Assembly (NCBI GenBank): GCA_026260175.1
Contig: JAKCWW010001134.1
Coordinates: 51,075-79,616, forward strand
From: Reticulitermes lucifugus
Lineage: Eukaryota; Arthropoda; Insecta; Blattodea; Rhinotermitidae
DNA length: 28,542 nt
Direction: 5' to 3'
In this document: in pieces, positions 1-9,823 of the stretch
How positions within the stretch are numbered: position 1 is the stretch's first letter
How the letters are laid out: each line of letters begins with the position of its first letter
The notes under the pieces: generated by a model
Database searches by the model: none
What the model saw: the letters and a program-made list of their open reading frames with translations, nothing else
What the model was told of the DNA's origin: nothing
Position numbers and translations under genes: made by a program

Positions 1-306
1 CGGCACGGAAACTTATTGTCTGTGGGTCATGCATCGTTTGTCTTAGGAATCACTGATCCATATGTGACAACGTTTTGGATCAATAATTAACTGTACATGA
101 CCTTGTGCTGAATGTTAAAGACAACTAATCTTCCGAAACTTCCTACTTCAAAATCAGCATGTTCTCTGTACAAGTAAGATGTTATCCAGAGGATTTATAT
201 TCAAACTATCAGAGGTGGCTTTATAAATGTGTCTTGTGAAAGTTAACTGTTGTTTAAATGCGTTCTCAAGATTCTAACAGTGGCATATTTTTTAAAACTT
301 GACTAA
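1..306. other. Non-coding, nothing recognised
   Basis: AT-rich sequence without a convincing reading frame, splice-bounded exon, or repeat that I can recognise. Confidence 0.5.
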
Positions 307-308
307 TA

Positions 309-493
309 CAGTCAAACTCGGTTATAACGCCATGAAAAGGACTGAATATTTTGTGTCGTTATAAAAGAGTGTTGTTATAACCGAGGGTTATAATGTCATG
401 GATAACAGCGAGGAATTAATTGGTACCACAGAATATATGACGCTATAGGCTAGATATCGCATTAACCGATGTCGTTTTAACCGGGTTCGACTT
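309..493. mobile_element. Pogo/Tigger-like MITE
   Basis: A 185-bp non-autonomous DNA element. The left end CAGTCAAACTCGGTTATAAC matches the reverse complement of the right end (AAGTCGAACCCGGTTAAAAC) with a few mismatches. TA dinucleotides flank both ends (307-308 and 494-495), as expected for Tc1/mariner/pogo target duplication. The interior repeats the GTTATAACCGAGG theme and has no coding capacity. Family assignment comes from the CAGT-type terminus and TA target and is an inference. Confidence 0.7.
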
Positions 494-495
494 TA

Positions 496-1081
496 TTTAG
501 GACATCATCCACCGTCCAAATTTATATAAAAAAAATTTCGGAGACTGTATCTATTTCCGTTTTCGGGTGAAGGGGAGGAGAGATGGAAGAACGTACTGTC
601 TTGGGCCCTTGGGAAAGAGTCTCTGTCGCCAGTGGTTCTGTTTTTGATAAATGCTCACGACAGGGCCTGTTTAAACTTGCCACATTTTTGGAGAGTTGTA
701 TTACTGTAGCTGTCTTTATACTGCGACTTTGCCCTTCATTCTGGTGACGTAACTTAAATATTTGCATATTTTCTCTTAGTTTAATTCTAGATCAACCCTT
801 TTACTCACATCAAGCAGTGTCTCTGATCTTCTGTGTCGTATATATTATTGTTTTCTAACCTCATCAGCATAAAGAAGCGACTGATGTGTCCCTTTCAGTC
901 TCAGTCCCTCCTGATTTCTTGGACTTTCCTAATGATGTGTTCTAAAGTGAAGTTGAAAATTAGTTACGATAGAACATGTCCTTGCTTCAGATAACTATGA
1001 ACAGGAAATTCACCAGACAGATCCATTCAGAGCTTAATTGTTGCTTTACGAACCACCAGTTTTAACTTTCAAAAATGTTAC
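496..1081. other. Non-coding, nothing firm recognised
   Basis: An 81-codon open frame on the minus strand (522-767) has no splice context, no Kozak-like start and no recognisable domain, so I do not call a gene. No terminal repeats were seen. Confidence 0.4.
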
Positions 1082-1089
1082 ATTCTGCT

Positions 1090-1365
1090 TAGGGCCGGAT
1101 TTACGTGTAAGTTAACAGGGTAGAATTTAGGGCCTCACATTACAAGGGGCCTCAACGAGGCTGCCTCTCTAAAAAAAATTAAATGCATTTGTAAATAAAG
1201 AAAATTATTTTAACAACAATTAATAAACATAGTGTATGTAATGCAGCCTTTTACACGTACCCTTCCACAAGCATGAAAAACTATTTAACCTAAAATTTAG
1301 TAGAGGGAGAGGTGCCCCTTATATGTTACAGCTTAGGGGCCACAACACGCTTACATCCGGCCCTG
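1090..1365. mobile_element. hAT-like MITE
   Basis: A 276-bp element with short terminal inverted repeats: AGGGCCGGATTTACGTGTAAG at the left, inverted as CTTACATCCGGCCCTG at the right. It is flanked by a near-perfect 8-bp target-site duplication (ATTCTGCT at 1082-1089, ATTCTGCC at 1366-1373). The 8-bp duplication with (C)AGGGCCGG ends is typical of the hAT superfamily. The interior is AT-rich with internal GGGCC blocks and has no transposase frame. Confidence 0.8.
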
Positions 1366-1456
1366 ATTCTGCCCACAGAGCTGGTTTATTTCTGTGTTCT
1401 GTTTCGATCTCAGCAAAATTTTCCTATACAGCATTAATTGATTGGCTTTTATAACG

Positions 1457-1535
1457 AGACGAAGTGTGTTTACTGCGCGGTACGAATTGAATCTTTAAAT
1501 ATAATTCAGCATGAGTTTCGTGTTTATGCAAGATT
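1457..1535 (+). repeat. Dispersed repeat, copy 1 (partner at 27647)
   Basis: Shares the core TTTACTGCGCGGTACGA and flanking text (AGACGAAG upstream; ATTCAG and TTTATG downstream) with 27647-27735 in the same orientation. No TIRs were seen, and the family is unknown to me. Confidence 0.6.
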
Positions 1536-1850
1536 CAGCGAGTGTTTAACAATACTACCTATCTCTTACTTGATGTGAGTTATGTTTATTTTAAATCTAT
1601 AAATAGCTGATGTGCTGTGTCATTGTGTTTGCATTATTTCTTTATAAAACAGCGAATGCAGAACATTCCTAGACATATCAGAGAAAACACGGATTATACT
1701 TGTGTGTTTTGTATAGGCGTGTGTCTTACCAAGATGCACAGACCATTTTCTTTTGTTATGACTGGAAACATGTTGAATACAAACAACTGCTGTGATAGTC
1801 TTTGTAAATATCTAATAATCTCTACGGATTATAGTCCTTGAAAAGCTAAC

Positions 1851-1995
1851 ATGGCCTCAGGTAGTCAAGAAATTTCCCGCATTTTGTGGCACCTTGATTG
1901 TTCACAAAATCCCGCAACTTCTGCATATACTGGGCCAGACGAAGCAAGTCCGCGCCCTTCCATCCTGTTCTTTGAGATCAGTTTTAATATTATCC
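1851..1995 (+). repeat. Blattodea-type dispersed repeat fragment (+)
   Basis: The plus strand reads as SQEISRILW followed by a decayed block ending FFEISFNII. I recognise this as a frequent non-gene repeat in cockroach and termite sequence. The reverse complement of 13020-13370 and the plus strand of 18220-18560 carry further segments of what appears to be the same family. The open frame here is a relic of the repeat and I do not treat it as a gene. Confidence 0.55.
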
Positions 1996-2615
1996 GATTA
2001 ATTAAAAAAACTTCCGTCAAACACGTAGTTTTACTAATTAATCGTTTAAAAACACAACTGGATGTCCTTCATTAAAATTAAATTAATATTATCCACTTAT
2101 TTACGTTTATTTCTCCAACCTGTATTTTTACTTCAGATTTTCCAACTGAAACTCCGAATGCATATCTCTTTTCTCCTATTAACCCTTCAATGCCGGCCTC
2201 GGTGCAATGTACAGACCATAATTTCTCATATGCTGCCGGTTTCGGTTTACCGCACGGTCGTAAATGCATTTAAGGGTACTATAAATTTGAAAGATACGCA
2301 GTGTACGTGTAACTTAACATTGTGGCGCGTTCGCGTAACCACTTTTGCAATGGAAGCACAACAATGCGTTATGTGTATTGTTGAGGTACATGTCACTCTC
2401 AACAATATAAAAATACGAAGCGTTACACAGAAATGCTTTTATGGCAAATTTATTTCGCCAGCAACAATAAAATGTGCGTAGGTCTTCATGTAAAGTGCCC
2501 GATATTTCTGTTCGATTTAACCAAGTTTGGAATTTCACTACAGATTTTCATAAAAGTCCCCAATATAAAGTTTTACGGAAATCCGTCACGTGAGAGTCGC
2601 AATGATACGTGCTGA
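1996..2615. other. Non-coding, nothing recognised
   Basis: Several overlapping open frames of 60-139 codons on both strands, none with domain-like content, splice borders or codon bias. Treated as chance frames in AT-rich sequence. Confidence 0.4.
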
Positions 2616-2873
2616 CATAGGGGTAACTCGGCTAATAACACTGGGGGGTGGGGGATCGACCATGGGTATCAGTAACTTTAATTTACGAAAGAGTCGAATT
2701 AGAAAGAGGGGGGAAGATTGGTTTGAACCTTAATATACATACACACCTTTACCCCACTCTCAGTGCAATCTTTTTTTATTTGCCCCCTTTTCAACTCAGT
2801 ACCCAAAAGAAAACTATTTTTAGATAAAAAAAATATTGGGAGGCAATTGCCCCCCCCCCAAATTACGCCTATG
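2616..2873 (+). mobile_element. TIR element family T1, copy 1
   Basis: About 258 bp with imperfect terminal inverted repeats (CATAGGGGTAACTCGG against CATAGGCGTAATTTGG from the other end). Its interior (ATCGACCATGGGTAT, then GAAGATTGGTTTGAACC) recurs in the same orientation at 26208-26469. A run of C residues lies just inside the right end. It has no coding capacity. The target duplication is not clear, so the superfamily is unassigned. Confidence 0.65.
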
Positions 2874-3097
2874 CATGAGGACAGACAGAAAGAGAGACGG
2901 ATATGACGAAGGTAATAGACACTTTTCGCTACTGTGCGAACCCGCCTAAAGACGTACCGTTCTTGGCAGTAATTGGAATTTAAACCCCACTGAGGGGTTA
3001 ATATTATCACCCAAATAAAATTTGATGAGTACAAATCATGAAGCTCCTTATTATGAATTTTTCTCCAAGCCGTTATAAATATCACTAACATAATGTA

Positions 3098-3369
3098 AAA
3101 AAAAGGTAAAGCAATCCCATTACAGGCCTGGACAGACCCTTAGGGTCCCAGGAGGTTGAGGCTCCCAGATTTCTAGACAGTCGGCACATGAGGGTGGTAA
3201 GGTTGTTAGCCCTACGCACTGGCCGCCTTTACCCCCTCGACCCCAGGGCCATAGTGCGACCGAAACGATTACGTCAAGGAAAAATTCCAATGACACCATC
3301 GGGAATCGAACCCGCGACCTTCCGCCTTGTAGCGCAGTGTTTCAACAAACTGCGCCACCGCGTGCCCGC
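3098..3369 (-). mobile_element. tRNA-derived SINE, minus-strand copy
   Basis: Read on the minus strand, the head (3369 downward) begins GGGCACGCGGTGGCGCAG, an A-box-like segment. A B-box follows in GCGGGTTCGATTCCCG, so RNA polymerase III promoter elements of a tRNA gene are recognisable. The body and tail match the copy at 14682-14997. Imperfect target-site duplications flank it: CTAACATAATGTA (3085-3097) and CTAACATAAGTGTA (3370-3383). The body does not fold as a functional tRNA. A 61-codon open frame over it is a by-product of the SINE. Confidence 0.85.
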
Positions 3370-3383
3370 CTAACATAAGTGTA

Positions 3384-4750
3384 GGTTCCGTTAATGTGAC
3401 ATGTATAAAACACTCCTGTTTTACGATTGATACGTGTATTGTTTTGAGTACGACATATTATCAAGTGCAGTTAATTCGAACTGCTGGATGCTCTTGTAAC
3501 AAGTGTTTTACTCCCCCCCCCCCGAGTTTGGCTTATTTGTCTCTATAGTATGCCCAATTTCTCTTTTATTACACCAATTAGAATTTAAAATTTTCGATTT
3601 TCAGATTTTAATAAAGTTCGAGGAAAAGGAAGAGAAATAACGTTTCAACACTCAATTTTACACTATCGTGTCTCTTATGTTTTTCATACATTAAGCTCAA
3701 GATGTTTTTCGTACATTATGCTCAAGAAATTGTTCATTAAAATGGTGGGTCGAGGTATGAAAATATATTTCTTGTTTTATATGGGTAAGATAGGAATGTT
3801 GTAAGATGTGTAAACACCCAATGAATTTTACTTTGGAGGAGACATCCCACTGTGTTAACGATACAGTTTTCAAAATAAATACAAACACAAAAATTTGCTG
3901 TATGGAAAGATAAATGTATCCCTGTGCTTAAGTCAACACTCCGTCATGAAGACGTATGGGAGACTTGAGGTGCACACAGACAGACATTGATCGTGCTACT
4001 GCTTGACGTAAAGCTCCACACATTCACGCACATTATGTTCAAACTGCGCTTAAGCTAGTATCAGGTTTGTGCAGCGTAAAATGTAGTATCAAATTTATCT
4101 TGCACATTCCTACATAAACTTGGCCTATACCTGGGAAATAATTTAGAAAGATTCCATAGAAAATGAGACGTATTAGCATGGAATATCTTGTTTAGTGTTT
4201 GGTTTCATTTGGATATAACAGTGGATAAGACGCTGCGTTAAACTGATGCAGGTATAACATCGACAGCTCTTGCTTTATGCTGAACATTACTTCGCTTACG
4301 TGTCTTTCGAGGTTCTTATGTAAGTTAAAAATAAATGAATTTGAAGGCCACTGGTCTTTAATTTAGGCAGGATGTAAATTTAAAAAACTGTTTTGAAAGC
4401 GCTACCTAATGGCGATTTATTAAACACGGTCACGTATAATGCAAGAAAATTGTAATTGCCCTGTGGATGCTTCCTGTGATTTTCATATACCTCTGACAGG
4501 AGGCTGTAAGTCGTACTATACAAAGAGATTACATCAAGTGTCGGTTTGCATATAAACGAGTACACCTAGCAGATTCGCTAGATATTTTTGATACTGGTTT
4601 ATTTGTTACATCACAATTACATTGGAAGCTGTCCACTGTCTGAGATATCTCTGATGCACAAGTTGTTTTATAAAGTGGCCTCATCTCTATCTTTAGGTCA
4701 CAGGTTATATTTTTTGTTTCCGAAAATAATGTTTTCCCTTTTTATTACAG
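3384..4750. other. Non-coding, probable intron of the LPxY gene
   Basis: No coding segment seen. A C-homopolymer lies near 3513-3523. The 3' end (from about 4720) is a good intron end, a T-rich tract followed by TTTTTATTACAG, directly before the exon at 4751. The upstream exons of that gene were not found and may lie outside the window. Confidence 0.45.
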
Positions 4751-5034
4751 TATTGGAATCTCGCGCGCAGTCAACGGCAGCAGGTGGCGCCTCAGGTGGT
4801 GACGTGGAGTCTTTACCAAGTTATACTGTAGTGTCAGGACTACCAACGTATGATGAAGCGCTCGAACAGCTCCGACAAGTGCATGAAGTACGAACGGACA
4901 CCAAAACCGTGGAAGCACAAGCACAACAAACACAAAATAACTGTACCAACAATGACAGCCGACAGCAGCAACCATTGGCTAAATTAGCAGTAACGGAGTT
5001 TATGGAACAGTATAAATCCCCAACCGTAGTATGA
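4751..5034 (+). CDS. Terminal exon of an LPxY-motif (Commissureless-like) adaptor protein, partial
   Basis: Partial gene: only the last coding exon is visible. A strong acceptor (TTTTTATTACAG) precedes 4751. The exon enters one base into a codon (phase 1), encodes 93 complete residues and stops at TGA 5032-5034. It carries two WW-domain-binding-type LPxY motifs close together, LPSY (exon residues 21-24) and LPTYDEAL (30-37), followed by a polar Q/N/T-rich tail. Commissureless-type sorting adaptors, which direct Robo receptors to endosomes by way of Nedd4-family ubiquitin ligases, have this juxtamembrane LPSY arrangement after a transmembrane segment. No transmembrane exon is visible here, so the family call is an inference. 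Other Nedd4-binding PY proteins remain possible. The 3' UTR is interrupted by a foldback element right after the stop. Confidence 0.55.
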
Positions 5035-5040
5035 ATTAAT

Positions 5041-5767
5041 GTAACTAATTAAAATAAATAATAGACCAACAAATGCACTGTTAACTACTTTAATGTAGTA
5101 TTCGTCTTTGTATCACCCTACACGTGTTTCGGACTCAGAGTCCATCTTCTTGGGGTCTCAATACGATCAGAAGCTACTAAAGCAAGCGCAGTTTACATAA
5201 ACGTACATCACTTGTGTATAACTATTCTGGTAGAGATATGTATATAAATTATAGAACATAAATGTGTCTATTTATAATGTTAAAATATGAAGTATGAAGT
5301 TCCCTGATACAGAAATACTGGCTTTCGTGGATTGTGATGCATGTTAGTTTGTGTAGGAATGTAATGTGTTGCTGTTTGTGCTATCTATACGTTGTGGAAG
5401 CATTACATTCCTACACAAACTAAGAACATGCATCACAATCCACGAAAGCCAGTATTTCCGTATCAGGGAACTTCATATTTCATATTTTAACATTATAAAT
5501 AGACACATTTATGTTCTATAATTTATATACATATCTCTACCAGAATAGTGATACACAAGTGATGTACGTTTATGTAAACTGCGCTTGCTTTAGTAGCTTA
5601 TGATCGTATTGAGACCACATGAAAATGGACTTTGAGTCCGAAACACGTGTAGGGTGATACAAAGACGAACAATACATTAAAGTACTTACCAGTGCATTTG
5701 TTGGTCTATTATTTATTTTAATTCATAGAAATGCACGGTGACAACAGTGTGAAAAGTAACTAATTAA
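5041..5767. mobile_element. Foldback retroposon F1 with 12-bp target duplication
   Basis: Two arms of about 320 bp (roughly 5053-5372 and 5401-5723) are near-perfect reverse complements around a loop of about 28 bp. An exact 12-bp direct repeat GTAACTAATTAA flanks the unit (5041-5052 and 5756-5767). The right arm carries an extra 32-bp tail (5724-5755) absent from the left, so the unit is an inverted partial dimer and not a simple TIR transposon. Each arm carries the motif GGACT-loop-AGTCC-GAAACACGTGT (5121-5153 on minus, 5618-5650 on plus). There is no coding capacity. Asymmetric inverted dimers with target duplications suggest target-primed reverse transcription, possibly of a Penelope-like element; that name is inferred. 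Confidence 0.8.
5053..5058 (+). promoter_or_regulatory. AATAAA poly(A) signal contributed by a retroposon
   Basis: The first canonical AATAAA after the stop codon at 5034, overlapping a second imperfect signal. It is the first six bases inside the foldback insertion, just after the 12-bp direct repeat. If used, it would end the LPxY transcript within the element. Confidence 0.45.
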
Positions 5768-5929
5768 CCTCGAAGAAATGTAGTACAAGGGCAGGAAGAT
5801 GTCGATACAATTTATTTATTGTGTGGCTCACTTAAATAGACTTATTACCGTTTATGTTATGTCCACATTCGCACATATTGACGGGCTTGACAAATTAAAC
5901 CAGCGTCAGGGCTAATTTGATGTACGTTA

Positions 5930-6560
5930 AAAACGGAACACGCTACAAGTACACTGCATACTGTCGGACCTTGATATTAAGCCTTGGTTTTTAAGAACCC
6001 CGCATCCGTAAGCGCGAGAAGCGTGGTGCGTTATTCTGAGATCGCGCAGAAGTTGCCAGATGGGTGCTGTATGATGGTTTGTTAAAACCACGCGCGTGAT
6101 TATTACGTGATCATGCATGCCGTAGCACTTATCCGTGGCTGCGCGCCACGCGAAGCTGTGGATGTAAACGCGTTGATTTTCGGCAGTGGAATACAAATTC
6201 TTTCATGATATTATGGTTGAAGAATTTAATTCATTTAGTGAGAATGCATCCTGCTCTGTATCAGTTGGGACAAAACACGGTACCGTTCCGTGAGGGTGAC
6301 GAATCCTCGCCTCCTTTACCGATGAAGTGACAACCTGGCCCACGCACTTGGCTTTTGTCTTCCTCTTCTGCTCAGTTCACAAGCTCGGAACCGAACTAGG
6401 CTTATCGAAGATTCTTGTAATGAAATTGACGTTGTGACACACAGATACGAGACGCATCTGTTGAAAACTAGCATCCCGAATGGCGTTATTACGCAATCAC
6501 GCACCGCGCTTTCACGGATGCGGGGTTTAAGTTCACATTGTGTGTAAGGTAAGAACATTT
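5930..6560. repeat. CpG-rich repeat with inverted 14-bp ends
   Basis: AACCCCGCATCCGT at 5996-6009 reappears inverted as ACGGATGCGGGGTT at 6514-6527. The similarity continues imperfectly inward (AGCGCG, GGTGCGT.ATT). The block is clearly richer in CpG than its surroundings. Two minus-strand open frames here (5927-6196 and 6316-6558) appear to be repeat-derived; the second contains PRIRESAVRDCVI, a phrase I associate with cockroach repeats. Confidence 0.5.
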
Positions 6561-7110
6561 TCTCATGTGCTTGCTATCTGAAATGATCTAACACGTCAAG
6601 TACCTGCAGTAAAAGCTCAAATGGTCTTGAAGGATATCATATAATTGTGAAAGCTTTACTACGTGGACGTGAGATACCGTTCACCCGTTACATACGTATG
6701 GATATGAGGTATTGTAATTTTCGTATTGTGTGGGGGAATTGTTATGGTTATATTGGCAACATTTAGTCCAGATTTGTTCACTCATGTTCCAGTAGCAAAA
6801 GTGAACGCAACATATCGGATCCGGTTATGAGAAATCTTCCGGCAGATTGTTGTCGTTGCTATTGTGATGTTTCCTGTGTTAGCATTCTGATCGATTTATT
6901 CGATTATGTAAATTAATTTGAACTGTACTGTGTTGACGTTTGTAAATAAAGTATTAAATATCAACACCATCACCAAACATACACATTGTTGTTTACCCTT
7001 TATCCCTAGTTAATTGGTGCGGCAGTGAAAGTGTATTGAATGAGTTGTGTCTTGGGGGTGTTTGTTGAGTGTCATAGGGACTGAAAGTAATGAAAACAAA
7101 TGTACGTGGA
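6561..7110. other. Upstream flank of the BTB gene
   Basis: No coding sequence or repeat recognised. It lies directly upstream of the probable first exon and would be expected to hold the promoter. No TATA box or initiator can be assigned with confidence. Confidence 0.35.
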
Positions 7111-7177
7111 CCGGACACGTCGTAATATATACAGGATTAGTGCGGACTAGGTGTACTAGTTGTCAGTTTGGAAACGG
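7111..7177 (+). other. Probable 5' UTR exon of the BTB gene (3' end only)
   Basis: A strong splice donor, ACGG|GTAAGT, follows 7177. Joined to the acceptor at 7391, it places an in-frame TAG (7157-7159) upstream of the ATG at 7430 with no other start between them, which supports 7430 as the true start. The left boundary (transcription start) is not determined and 7111 is nominal. Confidence 0.5.
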
Positions 7178-7390
7178 GTAAGTTGTATATGCGTTGTGTA
7201 CAAATTTCCGCATAGAACTGGATGTGTAATTTTCTCTCGTGTTAGATTATGGAGTGTGAATCTGAGATGCAAGTTAAATGCATGGTAGGAATATGTATTT
7301 CCTGTTTACTTTCCATGACATTGTTGAAGTAAAGAACAGTGTAACGCAAAGTAGGTGACAACTCTAAAACCATGTAACTTTCTTTTGTAG

Positions 7391-7615
7391 AATACCGGTA
7401 CTCAATTTGAAGTTGAATCAAGGCGAACAATGGGCAGTAATCAGCTCTACAGCTTGACTTGGGGAGAATTTGGGACATCCTTGGTCTCTGCAGTTCAGTT
7501 ACTGCGCTGCCATGGTGATCTGGTGGATGTCACCTTGGCAGCAGGGGGGCGAAGTTTTCCTGCTCATAAGATTGTATTGTGTGCTGCAAGTCCCTTCCTG
7601 CTTAATCTTTTGAAG
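7391..7615 (+). CDS. BTB gene, first coding exon (start and N-terminal half of BTB)
   Basis: Acceptor TTCTTTTGTAG precedes 7391 and donor AAG|GTAAGA follows 7615. Translation starts at ATG 7430 in a good Kozak context (A at -3, G at +4) and gives 62 residues, ending in phase 0. The start MGSNQLYSLTWGEFGTSLVS has the insect BTB form L.W..F.TSL. It is followed by HGDLVDVTLAAGGRSFPAHK, the hallmark DVTL and AHK..L elements, and CAASPFLLNLLK. This is strand B1 to helix A3 of the BTB fold, which mediates homo- or heterodimerisation in the nucleus. Confidence 0.9.
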
Positions 7616-8812
7616 GTAAGAAAGAGGTTTCATGGCCTTTGTAAGTTACTGTATGGATATGTCATTGGTGCTTCTTTAATTTAGTTAGACGGTGTTTAGA
7701 TATTTGCTTAGCTAATTTCATTCTCAATGACACTTTATGGAAGACACTCTGAATATAAGTGATTGAAATTATGACCAACTAAAAACTGCAGCAAAGTCTT
7801 GCAATATTCTTAATGTGTAGTTCCTTGACTATTTTGTAAGTGATGTAAAGTGCATACAGATCCTCTTGTCTGCATCCTGTAAGGAGATAATGTATTCACT
7901 TCCAACATTTGCATTTTTTGTTATGAAAATGTTTTCTGCCAATGAATATGTTTTTTGTCAATGATCTGTTATGCTGAGAAAGGTCATAGTGTAACAACTG
8001 TTCTAAGGTAAGAATGTAAGTAATGCTTTTTATTCTAGAGAGATGCTCATACATGTAGAGTAATTTGGAAAATTTTTTGTAGGTAGTTAGTGCTGTAGAG
8101 ACATACTGGAATAACAACTTACTGAATGATGTGGCTTCGTATCCCAGAAGAGTGGATATCTCAGCTACACCACTTTGGAAACCTCAAAACTTATGCCATG
8201 TTGTGTGTAGACACTCTTCTGGTAATACGTAAATTATTTTCAGGAAGACTGTTGTCACTACCAACTGCTGACTGACTATAATTATAGGTTTTCTGTTTTC
8301 ATTGTGGTTGTTTTTGGGGTTCTCACAGTGTGTAGTAGACGTTTCCTCTGTAATGTTGGAATACACTTTGACTACATGGTGTGAAGTCCCAAAAGATGAC
8401 CATAATTTTAACTGTATCACCCCAGTTATTTCCTTATTAAGTCACTGCCTACAAGTGTCCTGTATTTAAATTGTGATATCACTTACTGCATCCACTCTTG
8501 GTATGCTGTCATGTCATCTTCATATTTGAGTGGGAAATATTCTGAGTGCATTGCATGTACAATAGCACAGTTGATTTAAAAAAAAAAAAAAAGAGTTTTA
8601 TATTGTGTGTCATGTCCACCCTGATGACGGCAGATTTTCTTGTATGTTTGAAGAATATTGGTGTTGTTTTGCACTGGTTCTTAAACAAGCATACCTGAAT
8701 ACTGTCAATATTAACATTCCCATTAATTTACATTTGATTATCATTGTGTTGGTAGCTGAATTTGGGTTGTTGTACTGTTAAATAACAAAGTGACATTGCT
8801 TGATTCATTCAG
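7616..8812. other. Intron 2 of the BTB gene
   Basis: AT-rich, with an A-homopolymer near 8578-8592 and a short repeat hairpin at 8138-8229. No additional exon with the required phase was seen. Minus-strand open frames at 7896-8117 and 8184-8420 look like chance frames. Confidence 0.6.
8138..8229. repeat. Small inverted repeat related to the GAAGA cassette family
   Basis: CGTATCCCAGAAGAGTG (8138-8154) and CACTCTTCTGGTAATACG (8212-8229) are reverse complements with one change and one insertion. The segment CCCAGAAGAGTGGATATCTC parallels CCCAGAAGAGCGCAGATCTC near 23520, so it is a fragment of that dispersed family. Confidence 0.55.
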
Positions 8813-8995
8813 AGCACTCCTTGTCAACACCCTGTAGTAATGCTAGCAGGAGTTACAGCATCTGATTTGGAGGCTTTGCTTGAATTTGTATACCGTGGTG
8901 AGGTGAGTGTTGACCCCAACCAGCTTCCATCACTGCTGCAGGCTGCACATTGCCTCAGTATTCAAGGGTTGGCTCCAGGCACAATTAGTGGTGAG
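8813..8995 (+). CDS. BTB gene, second coding exon (C-terminal half of BTB)
   Basis: Acceptor TTCATTCAG precedes 8813 and donor GAG|GTAAGC follows 8995. It is 61 codons, phase 0 at both ends. It encodes STPCQHPVVMLAGVTASDLE then ALLEFVYRGEVSVDPNQLPS and LLQAAHCLSIQGLAP. These are the canonical second half of an insect BTB: HPVV-L, the L-EF-YRGEVSV signature and the final A..L.I.GL helix. It completes the domain (about residues 28-116). A shorter reading from the internal ATG at 8840 would lose half the fold and is unlikely. Confidence 0.92.
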
Positions 8996-9708
8996 GTAAG
9001 CATTGACAGAGGTTTGGTGGTTACTGTTGGGAAAGTTTCTGGAGAATATTATATCAAAAAACACACATTTGTATGTGTATATAAGCATACAGAATAGTTA
9101 AAACAAACGTGGCAGGAGTGTTTGAAAAGGCATGATTGATGTAGAATTGTACTGAAAATTCATATCTTCTGGGATGTTATGCTGTGATGACTGGTAAATA
9201 GTTACTGATGTTTTGAAGGATTTGAATGCGTTTGTCTTCAGGGTCGAGCATTCCACAAAGAAGAACTGTTGGACCACTTAACCAGAAGATGAAGGCGCTG
9301 TGACCCTTCAAAATGTCAGCAACTATTTGCCAGTTGACACAGCATAACACTCCAGAATGCTTGAACCTTCAGCAACACTCCTTTGAGAATCTCAGATATG
9401 TTTGAATCATAGTAGTTCATATCTTCACATTTACTGATTCCATCCAGGTAAATATTGGACCAGTACCGTTGGATGGAACACAGCTACTTCATTCCAAATC
9501 TTTACCATTTCAGCATTTGCAGTCATTCTACAAATGAGTGCCATATAGCCGCTGAAGTTGATGAAAAGTCATTAAATAGACCAAAAGTTAATCAGTGCAT
9601 CATCATCCATTCAGTGTTAACTTCTTGTTAAAGAAGGTTGTCTTATCCTGTAGCTTTATTATTATATCTAGGTGAATTGTGTGTTGATCTGTTATATATG
9701 TGTTACAG
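8996..9708. other. Intron 3 of the BTB gene
   Basis: Contains the inverted-repeat element at 9167-9357. Nothing else recognised. It ends in ATATGTGTTACAG. Confidence 0.6.
9167..9357. repeat. Imperfect inverted-repeat element in intron 3
   Basis: The left arm begins TTCTGGGATGTTATGCTGTG and continues with ACTGGTAAATAGTT and TTTTGAAGG (to about 9222). The right arm (about 9302-9357) is its reverse complement with scattered mismatches. The same text recurs at 14370-14477, and a trailing block (TTCAGCAACACTC, 9369-9381) recurs near 14492. The right half carries AGAAGATG-hairpin-CCTTCAAAATGTC, a decayed version of the shared cassette. Confidence 0.7.
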
Positions 9709-9823
9709 AAACCAGAAGACATGACTACTCTGCCTTCTGCTCATGAGGCTCTAACAAGAGATGTGATAAACTCGTTCCTACCAATACGTAGGCGAAAGCG
9801 CACCAAGCGAAGGAATTCATCAG
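9709..9823 (+). CDS. BTB gene, linker exon with basic cluster
   Basis: Acceptor TGTGTTACAG precedes 9709 and donor CAG|GTTAGC follows 9823. It is 38 codons plus one base, so it exits in phase 1. It encodes KPEDMTTLPSAHEALTRDVI then NSFLPIRRRKRTKRRNSS. The RRRKRTKRR run is a clear candidate nuclear localisation signal. The exon is too short to be seen as a free-standing frame and was placed by splice sites and by phase agreement with both neighbours. The donor is weaker than the others in the gene (GTTAGC). Confidence 0.8.

Noticed and set aside
3188..3373. 61-codon plus-strand frame ending in an apparent conserved phrase, and a tRNA-like B-box on the other strand
   Set aside because: Entirely inside the SINE at 3098-3369. 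It is neither a protein gene nor a functional tRNA gene, as the acceptor stem and full cloverleaf are not conserved.
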